A program made the position numbers and the translations under genes. Shown here one piece after another: positions 1 through 12,400 of a stretch of 64,000 nucleotides of DNA (positions are counted from its first letter, which is position 1; each line of letters begins with the position of its first letter). The stretch comes from an uncultured Lachnospiraceae bacterium. Lineage in GTDB: Bacteria > Bacillota > Clostridia > Lachnospirales > Lachnospiraceae. The notes beneath the pieces were generated by a model. It saw only the letters and a list, made by a program, of their open reading frames with translations. It was not told the origin of the DNA and made no database searches. The stretch is from assembly GCA_902786515.1 (NCBI GenBank), contig CADADA010000013.1:1-64000 (forward strand). The letters are read 5' to 3'.

Positions 1-90
1 ATGGACACCCTTGCTGTTCGGCTATATCCTTCCCACTGTCGGGCGGATTAGGGACTTTCACCCTTTAGAAACGTGCGCCGTCGGGCGCAC
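1..90 (-). mobile_element. 5' end of a group II intron (partial, runs off the window)
   Basis: Read on the minus strand, the segment begins GTGCG, which fits the group II intron 5' consensus GUGYG. It folds at once into a 9-bp stem (71-79 with 84-92) with a 4-nt loop. It then carries GGTGAAAGTCCC and GAACAAGGG/GAACAGCAAGG-like domain I sequence that I recognise from clostridial group II introns. The insertion point lies two bases past the T-tract of the tuf terminator, the usual niche of class C (IIC) introns. The maturase gene and 3' end would lie outside the window. The boundary at 90 is inferred from the consensus, not measured. Confidence 0.7.
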
Positions 91-92
91 GT

Positions 93-126
93 AAAAAACA
101 TCCGCACCGGACAATCCGGCGCGGAT
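93..126 (-). terminator. Intrinsic terminator of the str operon (downstream of tuf)
   Basis: An inverted repeat at 100-126 (ATCCGC, one mismatch, CCGGA, loop, TCCGG, GCGGAT) is followed on the minus strand by six T residues (93-98). It lies about 30 bp past the tuf stop codon and is a textbook rho-independent terminator. The group II intron sequence starts immediately after it. Confidence 0.9.
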
Positions 127-156
127 GAAATATTACTATATTATATCAAATAATAA

Positions 157-1350
157 TTATTCAATAATTGTAGCAACCTTACCAGAACCTACTGTTCTAC
201 CACCTTCACGGATAGCGAATCCAAGACCCTGCTCCATAGCGATTGGGTGGATAAGTTCTACAGTCATCTCTACGTTATCACCAGGCATGCACATTTCTGT
301 ACCTGAAGGTAATTCACAAACACCTGTTACGTCTGTTGTTCTGAAGTAGAACTGTGGACGATAGTTGTTGAAGAATGGAGTATGACGTCCACCTTCGTCT
401 TTTGTCAATACGTAAACCTGAGCTGTAAATTTCTTATGGCATGTTACTGAACCTGGTTTAGCAATAACCTGACCTCTTTCGATATCTGTTCTCTGAACAC
501 CACGAAGAAGTGCTCCGATGTTATCACCAGCCTGAGCCTCATCAAGAAGCTTTCTGAACATTTCGATACCAGTTACAACTGTCTTACGAACATCTTCATG
601 AACACCAAGGATTTCTACTTCATCATTGATATGAAGTGTTCCTCTCTCTACTCTACCTGTAGCAACTGTACCACGACCTGTGATTGTGAATACGTCCTCT
701 ACCGGCATCAAGAATGGCTTATCTGTATCTCTCTCTGGATCTGGAATATAGCTATCTACTGCAGCCATTAATTCCATAATCTTATCGCCCCACTCACTTG
801 CAGGATCTTCAAGAGCTTTAAGAGCTGAACCCTGGATGATTGGTGTATCATCACCTGGGAATTCGTACTCATTTAAGAGGTCTCTGATATCCATCTCAAC
901 TAATTCAAGAAGTTCTGGATCATCAACCATATCACACTTGTTCATAAATACTACGATATAAGGTACACCTACCTGACGGCTTAAAAGGATGTGCTCTTTT
1001 GTCTGAGCCATAACACCATCAGTAGCAGCAACAACAAGGATAGCACCATCCATCTGTGCAGCACCTGTGATCATGTTCTTTACATAATCAGCATGTCCCG
1101 GACAGTCAACGTGTGCATAATGTCTGTTTTCTGTCTCGTACTCAACGTGAGCTGTAGAGATAGTAATACCTCTTTCTCTTTCCTCTGGAGCTTTATCAAT
1201 GTTTTCAAAATCAACAGCAGCATTTCCAGCTACTCTCTCTGAAAGAGTCTTTGTGATAGCAGCTGTTAAAGTTGTTTTACCATGATCAACGTGACCAATT
1301 GTACCGATATTACAATGTGGTTTCGTTCTTTCAAATTTAGCTTTAGCCAT
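157..1350 (-). CDS. tuf: Elongation factor Tu
   Basis: The 397-residue protein is full length for EF-Tu, the GTPase that delivers aminoacyl-tRNA to the ribosome. All GTP-binding motifs are present: GHVDHGKT at 19-26, DCPGH at 82-86, NKCD at 137-140 and SAL at 175-177. Domains 2 and 3 follow and end in [10 protein letters not shown]. The start is fixed by AAGGAGG eight bases upstream. It is the last gene of the rpsL-rpsG-fusA-tuf set, 95 bp after fusA, and ends at a strong terminator. No second tuf copy is seen here. Identification is certain. Confidence 0.99.
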   Translation of the reverse strand: MAKAKFERTKPHCNIGTIGHVDHGKTTLTAAITKTLSERVAGNAAVDFENIDKAPEERERGITISTAHVEYETENRHYAHVDCPGHADYVKNMITGAAQMDGAILVVAATDGVMAQTKEHILLSRQVGVPYIVVFMNKCDMVDDPELLELVEMDIRDLLNEYEFPGDDTPIIQGSALKALEDPASEWGDKIMELMAAVDSYIPDPERDTDKPFLMPVEDVFTITGRGTVATGRVERGTLHINDEVEILGVHEDVRKTVVTGIEMFRKLLDEAQAGDNIGALLRGVQRTDIERGQVIAKPGSVTCHKKFTAQVYVLTKDEGGRHTPFFNNYRPQFYFRTTDVTGVCELPSGTEMCMPGDNVEMTVELIHPIAMEQGLGFAIREGGRTVGSGKVATIIE

Positions 1351-1445
1351 TTTAGTAATTCCTCCTTAAAACTATTATTAATTATTATGCTCATACGAGC
1401 TCGGCTATTTAGAATTATATTTCAATTCAAGAATATTTTCAAGTA

Positions 1446-3563
1446 TTATTTCTTCTTTTCATTAATAATCTTTTCCTGAACTGACTTTGGAACTGGCTCA
1501 TACTTCTCAAAGAACATTGAGTAGTTACCACGTCCCTGTGTCTTAGAACGGAGATCTGTCGAATATCCGAACATTTCAGCAAGCGGAACAAAACCTCTTA
1601 CAATCTTACCGCCACCAAGATCATCCATTCCTTCGATACGTCCACGACGTCCGTTAATATCACCGATTACATCACCCATGTATTCCTCAGGCATTGTAAC
1701 CTCAACTCTCATGATTGGCTCAAGTAATACAGGATCTGCCTTAGCCATAGCATCCTTAAATGCCATAGAACCTGCAATGTGGAATGCCATTTCACTTGAA
1801 TCGACTTCATGATATGAACCGTCCCAAACATTTGCCTTTACACCAAGTACAGGGAATCCTGCAAGGATACCGGCCTGAGCAGCTTCTTCAATACCTTCAC
1901 CAACTGCTGGAATGTACTCCTTAGGAATCGCACCACCAACTACAGTTGACTCAAACTTGAAGGTCTCTTCACCGTTTGGATCCATCGGCTCAAATTTAAC
2001 TTTACAGTGTCCGTACTGTCCACGTCCACCTGACTGTTTTGCATATTTACTGTCAACATCAACAGCCTTTGTAAATGTTTCTTTATATGCAACCTGAGGT
2101 GCACCAACATTTGCATCAACCTTAAACTCACGAAGAAGTCTGTCAACAATAATCTCAAGGTGAAGCTCACCCATACCTGCAATAATCGTCTGACCTATTT
2201 CCTGATCTGTATGTGCTCTGAAAGTAGGATCCTCTTCAGCAAGTTTTGCTAAAGCTTCACCCATCTTACCCTGACTGTCTTTTGTCTTAGGCTCGATAGC
2301 AAGCTCGATAACAGGCTCTGGGAATTCCATAGACTCAAGAATAACCGGATGCTGCTCATCACAGATTGTATCACCTGTAGTTGTAAGTTTAAATCCAACA
2401 GCAGCAGCAATATCTCCTGAGTAAACCTTATCAAGCTCTTCTCTCTTATTAGCATGCATCTGAAGAATACGTCCTACACGTTCCTTCTTGCCCTTTGTAG
2501 CATTTAATACATATGAACCTGAGTTCAATGTTCCAGAGTAAACTCTGAAGAATGCAAGCTTACCTACAAACGGGTCAGCCATAATCTTGAATGCTAATGC
2601 TGAGAATGGCTCTTCATCTGAAGAATGTCTCTCTATCTCATTACCGTCTAAATCAACACCCTTTATAGCAGGAATGTCTGTTGGAGCTGGCATGAATTCA
2701 AGGATAGAATCCAATAACTTCTGCACACCCTTATTTCTGTAAGCTGAACCACAGCATACAGGTACGGCAGTACATTCACATGTACCCTTTCTAAGAGCTT
2801 TCTTCAAATCTTCCATGGAAGGCTCTTCACCTTCAAGATACTGCATCATTAAATCATCATCTAATTCACAGATTTTCTCTATTAAATCAGTTCTGTATAA
2901 CTCTGCATCATCTTTCATATCATCAGGAATCTCTGTAATAGAAATGTCATCACCCTTATCATCATTGTAGATGTAAGCTCTCATTTCAAATAAATCGATG
3001 ATTCCTTTAAAATCGTTCTCTTTACCGATAGGTAACTGAGTAACGATTGCATTTTTTCCTAAACGTGTCTTAATCTGATCTACTGCATTGTAGAAATCTG
3101 CACCTAAGATATCCATCTTATTGATGAATGCCATACGAGGTACATTATATGTGTCCGCCTGACGCCAAACATTCTCTGACTGTGGTTCAACACCACCCTT
3201 TGCACAGAACACACCAACCGCTCCATCAAGTACACGGAGTGAACGCTCAACCTCAACAGTGAAGTCAACGTGTCCCGGTGTATCAATGATGTTGATACGA
3301 TGCTCTAAAGCACCCTTTGCCGGCTTATTATCCTTCTGTAATGTCCAGTGACATGTTGTTGCAGCGGAAGTAATAGTGATACCACGTTCCTGTTCCTGCT
3401 CCATCCAGTCCATTGTAGCAGTACCTTCATGAGTATCACCAATTTTATAATTAACACCGGTATAATATAAGATACGCTCTGTCAATGTAGTCTTACCTGC
3501 ATCGATATGAGCCATAATACCAATGTTCCTTGTTCTTTCAAGTGGATATTCTCTTTCAGCCAA
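1446..3563 (-). CDS. fusA: Elongation factor G
   Basis: The 705-residue translocation GTPase has the normal EF-G length. The G domain motifs are AHIDAGKTT near residue 17, DTPGHVDF and NKMD, followed by the EF-G-specific domains II-V with [11 protein letters not shown] in domain IV. The start codon is TTG: the only upstream in-frame codons lead to a TAA two codons before it, and GGAGG sits nine bases upstream, so no ATG start is possible. It lies between rpsG (38-bp gap) and tuf. The sequence looks like canonical EF-G rather than the EF-G2 paralogue. Confidence 0.98.
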   Translation of the reverse strand: MAEREYPLERTRNIGIMAHIDAGKTTLTERILYYTGVNYKIGDTHEGTATMDWMEQEQERGITITSAATTCHWTLQKDNKPAKGALEHRINIIDTPGHVDFTVEVERSLRVLDGAVGVFCAKGGVEPQSENVWRQADTYNVPRMAFINKMDILGADFYNAVDQIKTRLGKNAIVTQLPIGKENDFKGIIDLFEMRAYIYNDDKGDDISITEIPDDMKDDAELYRTDLIEKICELDDDLMMQYLEGEEPSMEDLKKALRKGTCECTAVPVCCGSAYRNKGVQKLLDSILEFMPAPTDIPAIKGVDLDGNEIERHSSDEEPFSALAFKIMADPFVGKLAFFRVYSGTLNSGSYVLNATKGKKERVGRILQMHANKREELDKVYSGDIAAAVGFKLTTTGDTICDEQHPVILESMEFPEPVIELAIEPKTKDSQGKMGEALAKLAEEDPTFRAHTDQEIGQTIIAGMGELHLEIIVDRLLREFKVDANVGAPQVAYKETFTKAVDVDSKYAKQSGGRGQYGHCKVKFEPMDPNGEETFKFESTVVGGAIPKEYIPAVGEGIEEAAQAGILAGFPVLGVKANVWDGSYHEVDSSEMAFHIAGSMAFKDAMAKADPVLLEPIMRVEVTMPEEYMGDVIGDINGRRGRIEGMDDLGGGKIVRGFVPLAEMFGYSTDLRSKTQGRGNYSMFFEKYEPVPKSVQEKIINEKKK

Positions 3564-3601
3564 GTCTTACTTCCTCCTTATTTATTTTAAACAGAATCTG
3601 A

Positions 3602-4150
<549 letters not shown>

Positions 4151-4227
4151 CTAAGCCTTTTATCCAAAAACTATAAACAATACTTCTAATACCGGCACTG
4201 ATTCATTCAACCTGTGATTATACTATC

Positions 4228-4647
4228 CTATTTTGCGTCCTTTGGTTTCTTAGCACCATATTTAGAACGAGCCTGACGTCTCTTGGCAACACCTGCTGTA
4301 TCAAGTGTACCTCTGACAATATGGTATCTTGTACCTGGTAAATCCTTTACTCTTCCACCACGGATAAGAACAACACTATGTTCCTGAAGGTTGTGTCCTT
4401 CTCCCGGGATATAACTTGTTACTTCGATACCGTTTGAAAGACGAACTCTGGCGATTTTTCTAAGCGCTGAGTTAGGCTTCTTAGGAGTAGCTGTCTTAAC
4501 TGCTGTACATACACCTCTCTTCTGTGGAGAAGCTGTATCGATAGCTTTTTTCTGTAAAGAGTTGTAACCCTTTAAGAGAGCTGGTGCAGTAGACTTCTTT
4601 TCAGATGTCTTTCTTCCTTTTCTTACTAACTGGTTAAATGTAGGCAT
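4228..4647 (-). CDS. rpsL: 30S ribosomal protein S12
   Basis: The 139-residue decoding-centre protein of the 30S subunit starts [13 protein letters not shown] and carries the conserved [10 protein letters not shown] and GRVKDLPG loops. Both lysine positions classically altered in streptomycin resistance are wild type. AGGAGGTGAAAACGC precedes the ATG. It is the first gene of the str operon and has its own consensus promoter and an unusual structured leader (4702-4766). Confidence 0.98.
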   Translation of the reverse strand: MPTFNQLVRKGRKTSEKKSTAPALLKGYNSLQKKAIDTASPQKRGVCTAVKTATPKKPNSALRKIARVRLSNGIEVTSYIPGEGHNLQEHSVVLIRGGRVKDLPGTRYHIVRGTLDTAGVAKRRQARSKYGAKKPKDAK

Positions 4648-4701
4648 GCGTTTTCACCTCCTATTAGAATTATTGTTTGTAGTCACATTCTACATTACAT
4701 A

Positions 4702-4736
4702 TGCACAAAACACGTATGTTTGTGCACATACGTGTT
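4702..4736 (-). promoter_or_regulatory. Interleaved inverted repeats in the rpsL leader (mutually exclusive hairpins)
   Basis: Four adjacent segments are arranged A-B-A'-B' with no gap: TGCACAAA (4702-4709), ACACGTATG (4710-4718), TTTGTGCA (4719-4726) and CATACGTGT (4727-4735). A' is the exact reverse complement of A and B' of B, so the 8-bp and 9-bp stems cannot form fully at the same time. On the minus strand the B stem is followed by TTTTG, as in a weak terminator for the upstream transpeptidase gene. Confidence 0.75.
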
Positions 4737-4737
4737 A

Positions 4738-4766
4738 ATTATATATATATGAATATCAATTGTCAA
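4738..4766 (-). promoter_or_regulatory. Perfect consensus sigma-A promoter for the str operon
   Basis: TTGACA (4766-4761) and TATAAT (4743-4738) are separated by exactly 17 bases. The -35 box overlaps the last codons of the upstream transpeptidase gene. The predicted start site, near 4731, falls inside the first arm of the hairpin pair at 4702-4736. Confidence 0.9.
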
Positions 4767-5755
4767 TAGTTATTTTTCATCCATACAGAAATTATTATAG
4801 TTGCCAATAATGTAATAATAGCAATAATTGCAACTGTCATAACCGATTTTTCATCTGTCTTCTTATCAGATTCTTCAGAAATTGCAACTGTAGTCGTCTC
4901 AGTTTGTGCTTTAGTGGTCGGTACTTCTTTTTGCTTAATCGTAAGTTTAAAGCCTGCCTCAGCATAATATCCGAAGCTGTCGGTAATTGTATATTTTAAA
5001 TCATAAACACCCGGGGTTTTTTCATCATAATCTCCTTCTGTTTTTAACAGCAGTGAAATATCATTTCCAAGAATATCTTTTGCTGTAACTCCATTAAGAA
5101 AATTTAAAGATTCACCTTCCACCATTTCTTTATCAGTAGCACCTTCTATCACAGGTGTTAAAGTTTTCCAAGGGTTAGCAGGGTCATCATCTGACGGGTC
5201 CCAGTCTTTATACGGATGATCTTCAGGGATTTTCTTGAAAACCGGCTTTCCCAGCGGTCCCGGAGATACCTGATCATCATATATTTCAACTACTGTTCCC
5301 GGTGGACAATTATCAAAAATCCATTTGGCATCTGTTACCAAAAGTCTCACACATCCCAGGGATGCAGGCTCACCAAGCTTGTTAAACTCCTGAAATTCTA
5401 ATCTGTTCTTTTCCTTAGCAAAATATGGTAACGAATGAAACATAACTGAATCAACTATTCTCGTACAGTATTGCCCAAAAGAACCATCAACGAGTTTATT
5501 CCAGTCATACTTATCGGTTGTTGTAAAAACTCCCACAGGTGTCGAGTCTTTGTTCAATCCTGTTGAACATATCATAGCCTTATATGGTATCGTATATTCA
5601 CCATTTTCATCAATTGCATACACTGTAATACAGTTTTTTGCCCTGTTTACCTTTATCGTGTATGGCAATGATTCATCAGCCCCGGCAACGCCTGTCTCAA
5701 TAATACACATGAATATGAAAGAAAATATAAATAATACTATTTTATTTAGTCTCAT
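4763..5755 (-). CDS. Membrane-anchored L,D-transpeptidase (YkuD) with C-terminal Ig-like domain
   Basis: The YkuD domain (about residues 30-165) should crosslink or modify peptidoglycan outside the cell. His107 (VMFHSLP) and Cys135 in SLGCVRLL mark the active site; the residue before GC is Leu, where His is usual. A signal or anchor segment covers residues 5-25. An Ig-like domain spans about 200-280, then a Thr/Ser-rich linker and a C-terminal membrane helix ending KNNY. The chosen ATG has GGAATGGAG upstream; a GTG at 5776 is possible but poorly placed. The gene lies between rpoC and rpsL, an unexpected place for a cell-wall enzyme. It has a -10 box at 5783-5788 just after the rpoC terminator. 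Confidence 0.85.
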   Translation of the reverse strand: MRLNKIVLFIFSFIFMCIIETGVAGADESLPYTIKVNRAKNCITVYAIDENGEYTIPYKAMICSTGLNKDSTPVGVFTTTDKYDWNKLVDGSFGQYCTRIVDSVMFHSLPYFAKEKNRLEFQEFNKLGEPASLGCVRLLVTDAKWIFDNCPPGTVVEIYDDQVSPGPLGKPVFKKIPEDHPYKDWDPSDDDPANPWKTLTPVIEGATDKEMVEGESLNFLNGVTAKDILGNDISLLLKTEGDYDEKTPGVYDLKYTITDSFGYYAEAGFKLTIKQKEVPTTKAQTETTTVAISEESDKKTDEKSVMTVAIIAIITLLATIIISVWMKNNY

Positions 5756-5790
5756 AATAATCTCCATTCCGAGCACTTAATCATTATATT

Positions 5791-5828
5791 AGAGAAATCG
5801 AGTAGGTATCAGCCTACTCGATTTCTCT
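5791..5828 (-). terminator. rpoBC terminator (perfect 16-bp stem)
   Basis: Bases 5791-5806 are exactly complementary to 5813-5828, with a 6-base loop, starting 16 bp after the rpoC stop. No long T-run follows; the T residues lie in the stem end (GATTTCTCT), so efficiency is uncertain. The downstream transpeptidase -10 box (TATAAT, 5783-5788) follows at once, and the matching -35 position falls in the hairpin loop. Confidence 0.75.
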
Positions 5829-5843
5829 ACATCTGCATGTTTT

Positions 5844-8800
5844 CTATACCTGTGCAGTATCTTCAGTCGCTGCTTCAAAGGTAACTTCTTCTGTTATATC
5901 CTCAGGCATTTCTTCTACTATTATGTCTTTACTCTCTGTATCCAACTTTACAGAACGGTATCTCTTCATACCTGTTCCAGCCGGAATCAGTTTACCTATG
6001 ATAACATTTTCTTTCAGACCAATCAACGGATCTTCTTTTCCGTTAATTGCAGCCTCTGTAAGAACTTTCGTTGTCTCCTGGAATGAAGCTGCTGATAAGA
6101 ATGAATTTGTTGCAAGAGATGCTTTCGTAATACCAAGCATAATCTGCTTACCTTCTGCCACTTCCTTACCTTCTGCCTCTAACTGCTCATTAACATCATT
6201 GAAATCCAAAACATCAACCGTTGTTCCCGGCAAGAACTCACTGTCACCGTTTGTCTCAATTCTTATCTTCTTAAGCATCTGACGAACAATTACCTCAATA
6301 TGCTTATCATTAATCTCAACACCCTGAAGTCTGTAAACTCTCTGTACTTCCTTAATCATGTAATCCTGAACGGCTCTTACACCTTTAATTCTCAGAATAT
6401 CATGAGGATTTACACTACCTTCAGTAAGTTCATCACCAGCCTCTAATTCCACGCCGTCCTGAATCTTAATTCTTGAACCGTAAGGAATCAGATATGTCTT
6501 TGAATTACCTGTCTCGGTATCTGTTACTACGATTTCACGTTTCTTCTTTGTATCTTTAATCTCGGCTCTTCCCGCTATCTCTGTAATAATGGCAAGACCC
6601 TTTGGTTTTCTTGCTTCAAACAACTCTTCTACTCTAGGAAGACCCTGTGTGATATCGCCACCGGCAACACCTCCGGTATGGAAAGTACGCATGGTAAGCT
6701 GTGTACCCGGCTCACCAATTGACTGTGCCGCAATAATACCTACAGCCTCTCCTACCTGTACAGCCTGACCTGTTGCCATGTTTGCTCCATAACATTTAGC
6801 ACAAACACCATCATGTGCCCTACATGTAAGAATTGTTCTTATCTTAACGGATTCTCTTCCCGTTGCGATAATGGCTGCTGCTCTCTTCGGCGTAATCATA
6901 TGATTCTTCTTAACAATCATCTCACCGTTTTCATCATATATCGTCTCAGCACTGTATCTTCCGGTAATCCTTTCTTCGAGGCTCTCAATATTCTCTGAAC
7001 CGTCTGCAAATGCCTTGACTTCCATATATGGAATCTCATCTCTTGTCGCACTACAGTCTACCTCATGGATGATAATTTCCTGTGATACATCAACAAGTCT
7101 TCTCGTCAGATATCCTGAATCGGCTGTACGTAACGCTGTATCTGAAAGTCCCTTTCTGGCTCCATGCGCTGAAATAAAGTACTCCAATACATCAAGACCT
7201 TCACGGAAGTTTGAAGTAATAGGAAGTTCGATAGTTCTACCTGTTGTATCTGCCATCAAACCACGCATACCGGCAAGCTGCTTAATCTGCTTATCAGAAC
7301 CACGGGCTCCTGAATCAGCCATCATAAATATATTATTGTATTTATCAAGTCCCGTCAGAAGTGCATGTGTAATCTTATCATCGGCGCTCTGCCATGTCTT
7401 GATAACTTCTTTATATCTTTCTTCATCAGTAAGAAGTCCACGCTTGAAGTTTCTCGTAATCTTTTCAACAGTCTTCTCTGCTTCCTCGAGAAGAGGCTGC
7501 TTCTCTTGAGGTATAGTCATATCTGAAATAGAAACTGTCATTGCAGCTCTCGTAGAATACTTATATCCCATCGCCTTGATATCATCAAGAACTTCCGCTG
7601 TCTTTGTTGCTCCATGCACATTGATTACTTTTTCAAGAATCTTCTTTAACTGCTTCTTACCAACATGATAATCTACTTCTAATTTGAATTCGTCTTCCTC
7701 AGTCTCTCTCTTTGTAAGACCTAAATCCTGAGGCAGAATTTCATTAAAGATAAATCTTCCGAGAGTTGACTCAATTACTCCTGATTTCATCTCTCCGTTT
7801 ATCTCTTTTGTAACCTTGACTTTTATCTTTGAATGTAAGGAAATAGCTCCATTTTCATATGCAAGGAGTGCTTCATTAACTCCTTTGAAAATCTTACCTT
7901 CTCCTAAATCACCCTCTCTTTCCTGAGTGAGGTAGTAAATACCAAGTACCATATCCTGTGACGGAACTGCTACAGGAGCTCCATCGGATGGCTTTAAGAG
8001 GTTATTTGGTGAGAGAAGTAAAAATCTACATTCAGCCTGTGCCTCTACAGATAATGGAAGATGCACGGCCATCTGGTCTCCATCGAAATCGGCATTGAAT
8101 GCTGTACATACAAGCGGATGGAGCTTGATTGCCTTACCTTCTACCAGTATCGGCTCAAATGCCTGAATACCAAGTCTGTGCAGTGTCGGAGCACGGTTAA
8201 GCATTACCGGATGTTCTTTAATGACATCTTCAAGCACGTCCCATACCTCTGTCTGAAGTCTTTCGACCATCTTCTTTGCACTCTTAATATTGTGTGCTGT
8301 TCCGTTTGCTACAAGTTCTTTCATAACAAATGGCTTAAACAATTCTATCGCCATCTCTTTTGGAAGACCGCACTGATAAATCTTAAGTTCAGGTCCCACG
8401 ACGATAACTGAACGTCCTGAATAATCGACACGCTTACCAAGAAGGTTCTGACGGAAACGTCCCTGCTTACCTTTAAGCATATCTGATAAAGATTTTAACG
8501 CTCTGTTTCCAGGACCTGTTACAGGTCTTCCTCTTCTTCCGTTATCAATAAGTGCATCTACAGCTTCCTGAAGCATTCTCTTTTCATTTCTGACAATTAT
8601 TTCAGGAGCTCCAAGTTCAAGAAGTCTCTGTAAACGGTTGTTTCTGTTAATAATTCTACGATATAAGTCATTCAAATCAGATGTGGCGAAACGTCCACCA
8701 TCCAGCTGGACCATTGGTCTTAAATCCGGTGGTATAACAGGAATAACCTGCAGAATCATCCATGAAGGCTCATTACCTGATGCTCTAAACGCCTCCACTA

Positions 8801-9455
8801 CTTCAAGACGCTTTACAATTCTTGCTCGTTTCTGGCCTGTAGAACCTTCCAATGCCGCTTTGAGCTCTTCTGATTCCTTTTCCAAGTCAATTGCCTCCAA
8901 TAATTCCAGTACAGACTCAGCACCCATTCCGGCTCTGAATCCCGTACCCCATTTATCGTATGCATCTCTGAACTCTTTTTCTGTAAGAATCTGTTTGTAA
9001 TGTAAATCTGTTTCTCCTGCATCAAGCACAACATATGACGCAAAGTACAGTACTTTTTCAAGCACTCTAGGTGATAAATCAAGTATAAGTCCCATTCTGC
9101 TAGGGATTCCCTTGAAATACCATATATGCGAAACAGGTGCTGCAAGCTCGATAGAACCCATACGTTCACGTCTTACGCTTGACTTTGTAACTTCAACACC
9201 ACATCTGTCACATATAACACCTTTATATCTGATTTTTTTATATTTACCACAATGACATTCCCAGTCCTTGCTTGGTCCGAAAATCTTTTCACAGAACAAG
9301 CCGTCTTTTTCCGGCTTTAATGTTCTGTAATTGATTGTCTCAGGTTTCTTAACCTCACCTCTTGACCACTCTCTGATTTTCTCAGGAGAAGCAAGGCCAA
9401 TGCGGATTTTATCAAATGTCATCGGCTGATATGTTTCATTCGTTGTTTCAGGCAT
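5844..9455 (-). CDS. rpoC: RNA polymerase beta' subunit
   Basis: The 1203-residue subunit has normal Firmicutes length. The zinc ribbon has Cys67, Cys69, Cys82 and Cys85. The catalytic magnesium motif NADFDGDQM is at 454-462. The bridge helix/trigger loop region and the second zinc site ([11 protein letters not shown]) follow. The ATG at 9455 has GGGAG upstream, and the gene starts 15 bp after rpoB, so the two are cotranscribed. The C-terminal tail after the last conserved block is short and acidic. Confidence 0.99.
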   Translation of the reverse strand: MPETTNETYQPMTFDKIRIGLASPEKIREWSRGEVKKPETINYRTLKPEKDGLFCEKIFGPSKDWECHCGKYKKIRYKGVICDRCGVEVTKSSVRRERMGSIELAAPVSHIWYFKGIPSRMGLILDLSPRVLEKVLYFASYVVLDAGETDLHYKQILTEKEFRDAYDKWGTGFRAGMGAESVLELLEAIDLEKESEELKAALEGSTGQKRARIVKRLEVVEAFRASGNEPSWMILQVIPVIPPDLRPMVQLDGGRFATSDLNDLYRRIINRNNRLQRLLELGAPEIIVRNEKRMLQEAVDALIDNGRRGRPVTGPGNRALKSLSDMLKGKQGRFRQNLLGKRVDYSGRSVIVVGPELKIYQCGLPKEMAIELFKPFVMKELVANGTAHNIKSAKKMVERLQTEVWDVLEDVIKEHPVMLNRAPTLHRLGIQAFEPILVEGKAIKLHPLVCTAFNADFDGDQMAVHLPLSVEAQAECRFLLLSPNNLLKPSDGAPVAVPSQDMVLGIYYLTQEREGDLGEGKIFKGVNEALLAYENGAISLHSKIKVKVTKEINGEMKSGVIESTLGRFIFNEILPQDLGLTKRETEEDEFKLEVDYHVGKKQLKKILEKVINVHGATKTAEVLDDIKAMGYKYSTRAAMTVSISDMTIPQEKQPLLEEAEKTVEKITRNFKRGLLTDEERYKEVIKTWQSADDKITHALLTGLDKYNNIFMMADSGARGSDKQIKQLAGMRGLMADTTGRTIELPITSNFREGLDVLEYFISAHGARKGLSDTALRTADSGYLTRRLVDVSQEIIIHEVDCSATRDEIPYMEVKAFADGSENIESLEERITGRYSAETIYDENGEMIVKKNHMITPKRAAAIIATGRESVKIRTILTCRAHDGVCAKCYGANMATGQAVQVGEAVGIIAAQSIGEPGTQLTMRTFHTGGVAGGDITQGLPRVEELFEARKPKGLAIITEIAGRAEIKDTKKKREIVVTDTETGNSKTYLIPYGSRIKIQDGVELEAGDELTEGSVNPHDILRIKGVRAVQDYMIKEVQRVYRLQGVEINDKHIEVIVRQMLKKIRIETNGDSEFLPGTTVDVLDFNDVNEQLEAEGKEVAEGKQIMLGITKASLATNSFLSAASFQETTKVLTEAAINGKEDPLIGLKENVIIGKLIPAGTGMKRYRSVKLDTESKDIIVEEMPEDITEEVTFEAATEDTAQV

Positions 9456-9470
9456 TCAAGACACTCCCTT

Positions 9471-12400
9471 CTATTCTTCCGAATCAAAATCTTCTATTAC
9501 TTCTTCATCATCTTCATCTTCATAGTCATCATCCTCATCGACACTTACAAGCTCTTCGCCTTCAAATGCCTGCTCCTGATAACCCATGGAAGCTAAATTT
9601 TCTTCTTTGTCGTATCGTCTGTCCTCACCTGCAATGATTGAATTAATATCAGTGTCACCATAATCTATGGTCTCCATTAATTCTACTTCAGTATTATCAT
9701 CTTTTAACACTTTAACATCAAGTGCAAGTGATTGAAGTTCTTTCAACAATACTTTGAACGACTCAGGTATACCTGCCTCCGGTATATTCTCACCTTTGAT
9801 GATGGCTTCATATGTCTTCACACGTCCGACAACATCATCCGATTTTACTGTAAGAATTTCCTGAAGTGTATAAGCTGCTCCATATGCCTCTAATGCCCAA
9901 ACTTCCATTTCTCCAAAACGCTGTCCACCGAACTGGGCTTTACCACCCAGAGGCTGCTGTGTTACCAATGAGTATGGTCCTGTTGAACGGGCATGAATCT
10001 TATCATCTACCAGGTGGTGAAGCTTCAGATAATGCATGTGTCCGATTGTAACTTTTCCATCGAAAAATTCTCCGGTACGTCCATCTCTTAACTGAACCTT
10101 ACCATCTCTTGATATAGGTACTCCTTTCCACTCTTCTCTGTGGTCAAGATGTTCTCCAAGATATTCCATGATTCCTTCATCAAGGTAATCCTTATATTTT
10201 TCTTTAAAGTCTTCCCATTCACCATTTACATAATCATTAGCCATCTCAAGAGTATCCATGATGTCTTTCTCATCAGCGCCGTCAAACACAGGAGTTGAAA
10301 CATTAAGTCCTAACGCTTTCGCAGCCAGACTCAGATGAATCTCAAGCACCTGTCCGATATTCATACGCGAAGGCACACCTAATGGATTCAACACGATATC
10401 AAGAGGTCTTCCGTTAGGAAGGAATGGCATGTCTTCTACAGGTAATACTCTTGAAACCACACCCTTGTTACCATGACGTCCCGCCATCTTATCTCCGACG
10501 GAAATCTTTCTCTTCTGTGCTATATAAATACGAACTGTTTCATTTACGCCAGGAGACAATTCATCTCCATTTTCTCTTGTAAATACTTTGGCGTCTACAA
10601 TAATTCCATATTCTCCATGAGGTACCTTGAGTGATGTATCTCTTACTTCTCTCGCCTTTTCACCAAAGATTGCTCTTAAAAGTCTCTCTTCAGCCGTAAG
10701 TTCTGTCTCACCCTTAGGTGTAACTTTACCTACGAGAATATCTCCGGCACGAACCTCAGCACCTATACGAATAATACCTCTCTCATCAAGGTTCTTAAGT
10801 GCATCATCGCCGACACCCGGTACATCTCTTGTTATTTCTTCAGGTCCTAACTTTGTATCTCTTGCTTCTGCTTCATATTCTTCAATATGAACGGATGTAT
10901 ATACGTCGTCCCTTACAAGTCTCTCGCTCAAAAGAACGGCATCTTCATAGTTGTAACCTTCCCATGTCATAAATCCAATCAAAGGATTCTTACCAAGTGC
11001 TATCTCACCATTTGAAGTAGATGCACCATCAGCAATTACCTGACCTGCTTCTACATGGTCACCCTTATATACAATAGGTCTCTGATTATAGCAGTTACTC
11101 TGGTTACTTCTTGAAAACTTAATCAGCTTATATGTCTCTGTTGACTTGTCGTCATCATATCTTAAAGTAATCTCTTTTGATGTTGATCTTTCTACAACAG
11201 CGGCTCTCTTTGCAACCACGCAGACACCTGAATCCACTGCTGCCTTATTCTCCATACCCGTTCCGATAACCGGTGCTTCTGTTGTAAGGAGCGGCACTGC
11301 CTGACGCTGCATGTTAGAACCCATAAGAGCTCTGTTAGCATCATCGTTCTGAAGGAATGGAATCATCGATGTAGCTACCGAGAATACCATTCTAGGAGAT
11401 ACGTCCATCAAATCTACTTTCTTTTTCTCAAACTCAGATGTCTCTTCTCTATAACGTCCGGATACATTATTGCTGACAAAATATCCATTTTCATCTAATG
11501 CTTCATTCGCCTGTGCAACAACATATTTATCTTCTTCATCCGCTGTCAGATATATTACCTCATCCGTAACTTTCGGATTCTCCGGATCTGACTTATCAAG
11601 TTTTCTGTACGGAGCTTCAATAAATCCATACTGGTTAATCCTTGCATATGATGCAAGTGAGTTAATAAGACCGATGTTAGGTCCTTCAGGTGTCTCTATA
11701 GGACACATTCTTCCATAATGCGTATAGTGAACATCTCGAACCTCAAATCCTGCACGGTCTCTTGACAAACCACCAGGTCCAAGTGCTGATAAACGTCTCT
11801 TGTGAGTCAGCTCACCTAACGGGTTGTTCTGATCCATGAACTGTGACAACTGTGAACTTCCGAAAAATTCCTTAACAGCTGCCGTCACAGGTTTAATATT
11901 GATAAGTGACTGTGGTGATACGCCTTCAAGATCCTGTGTAGTCATTCTTTCTCTTACAACTCTTTCCATTCTTGAAAGACCGATTCTGTACTGATTCTGT
12001 AACAATTCACCGACAGCACGTATTCTTCTGTTGCCAAGGTGGTCGATATCGTCTGAATTTCCGATTCCCCACTCTAAATGCATATTATAGTTGATTGATG
12101 CAATAATATCCTCTTTTGTAATGTGCTTAGGAATAAGCTCAGCGATATTTCTTCTGATTGCATCCTTCAAATCATCTTCATTGTCGTTTTCTTCAATTAA
12201 TGTAGCCAAAACAGGGTAAAATACATCTTCATGAACACCAAGTTCTGTGCAATCAAAGTCTACGTATGCATTGATATCTACTGCCATATTAGATATCACT
12301 TTCACGTTTCTTTCTTCTGTTTGTATCATTACAAACGGTACAGCTGCATTCTGAATCTGTATTGCCAAATCTTCGTCAACAACCGTTCCGGCTTCTGCAA

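Noticed and set aside
5923..6282. Plus-strand frames antisense to rpoC, rpoB and fusA
   Set aside because: They mirror strongly conserved minus-strand genes, with no ribosome binding sites.
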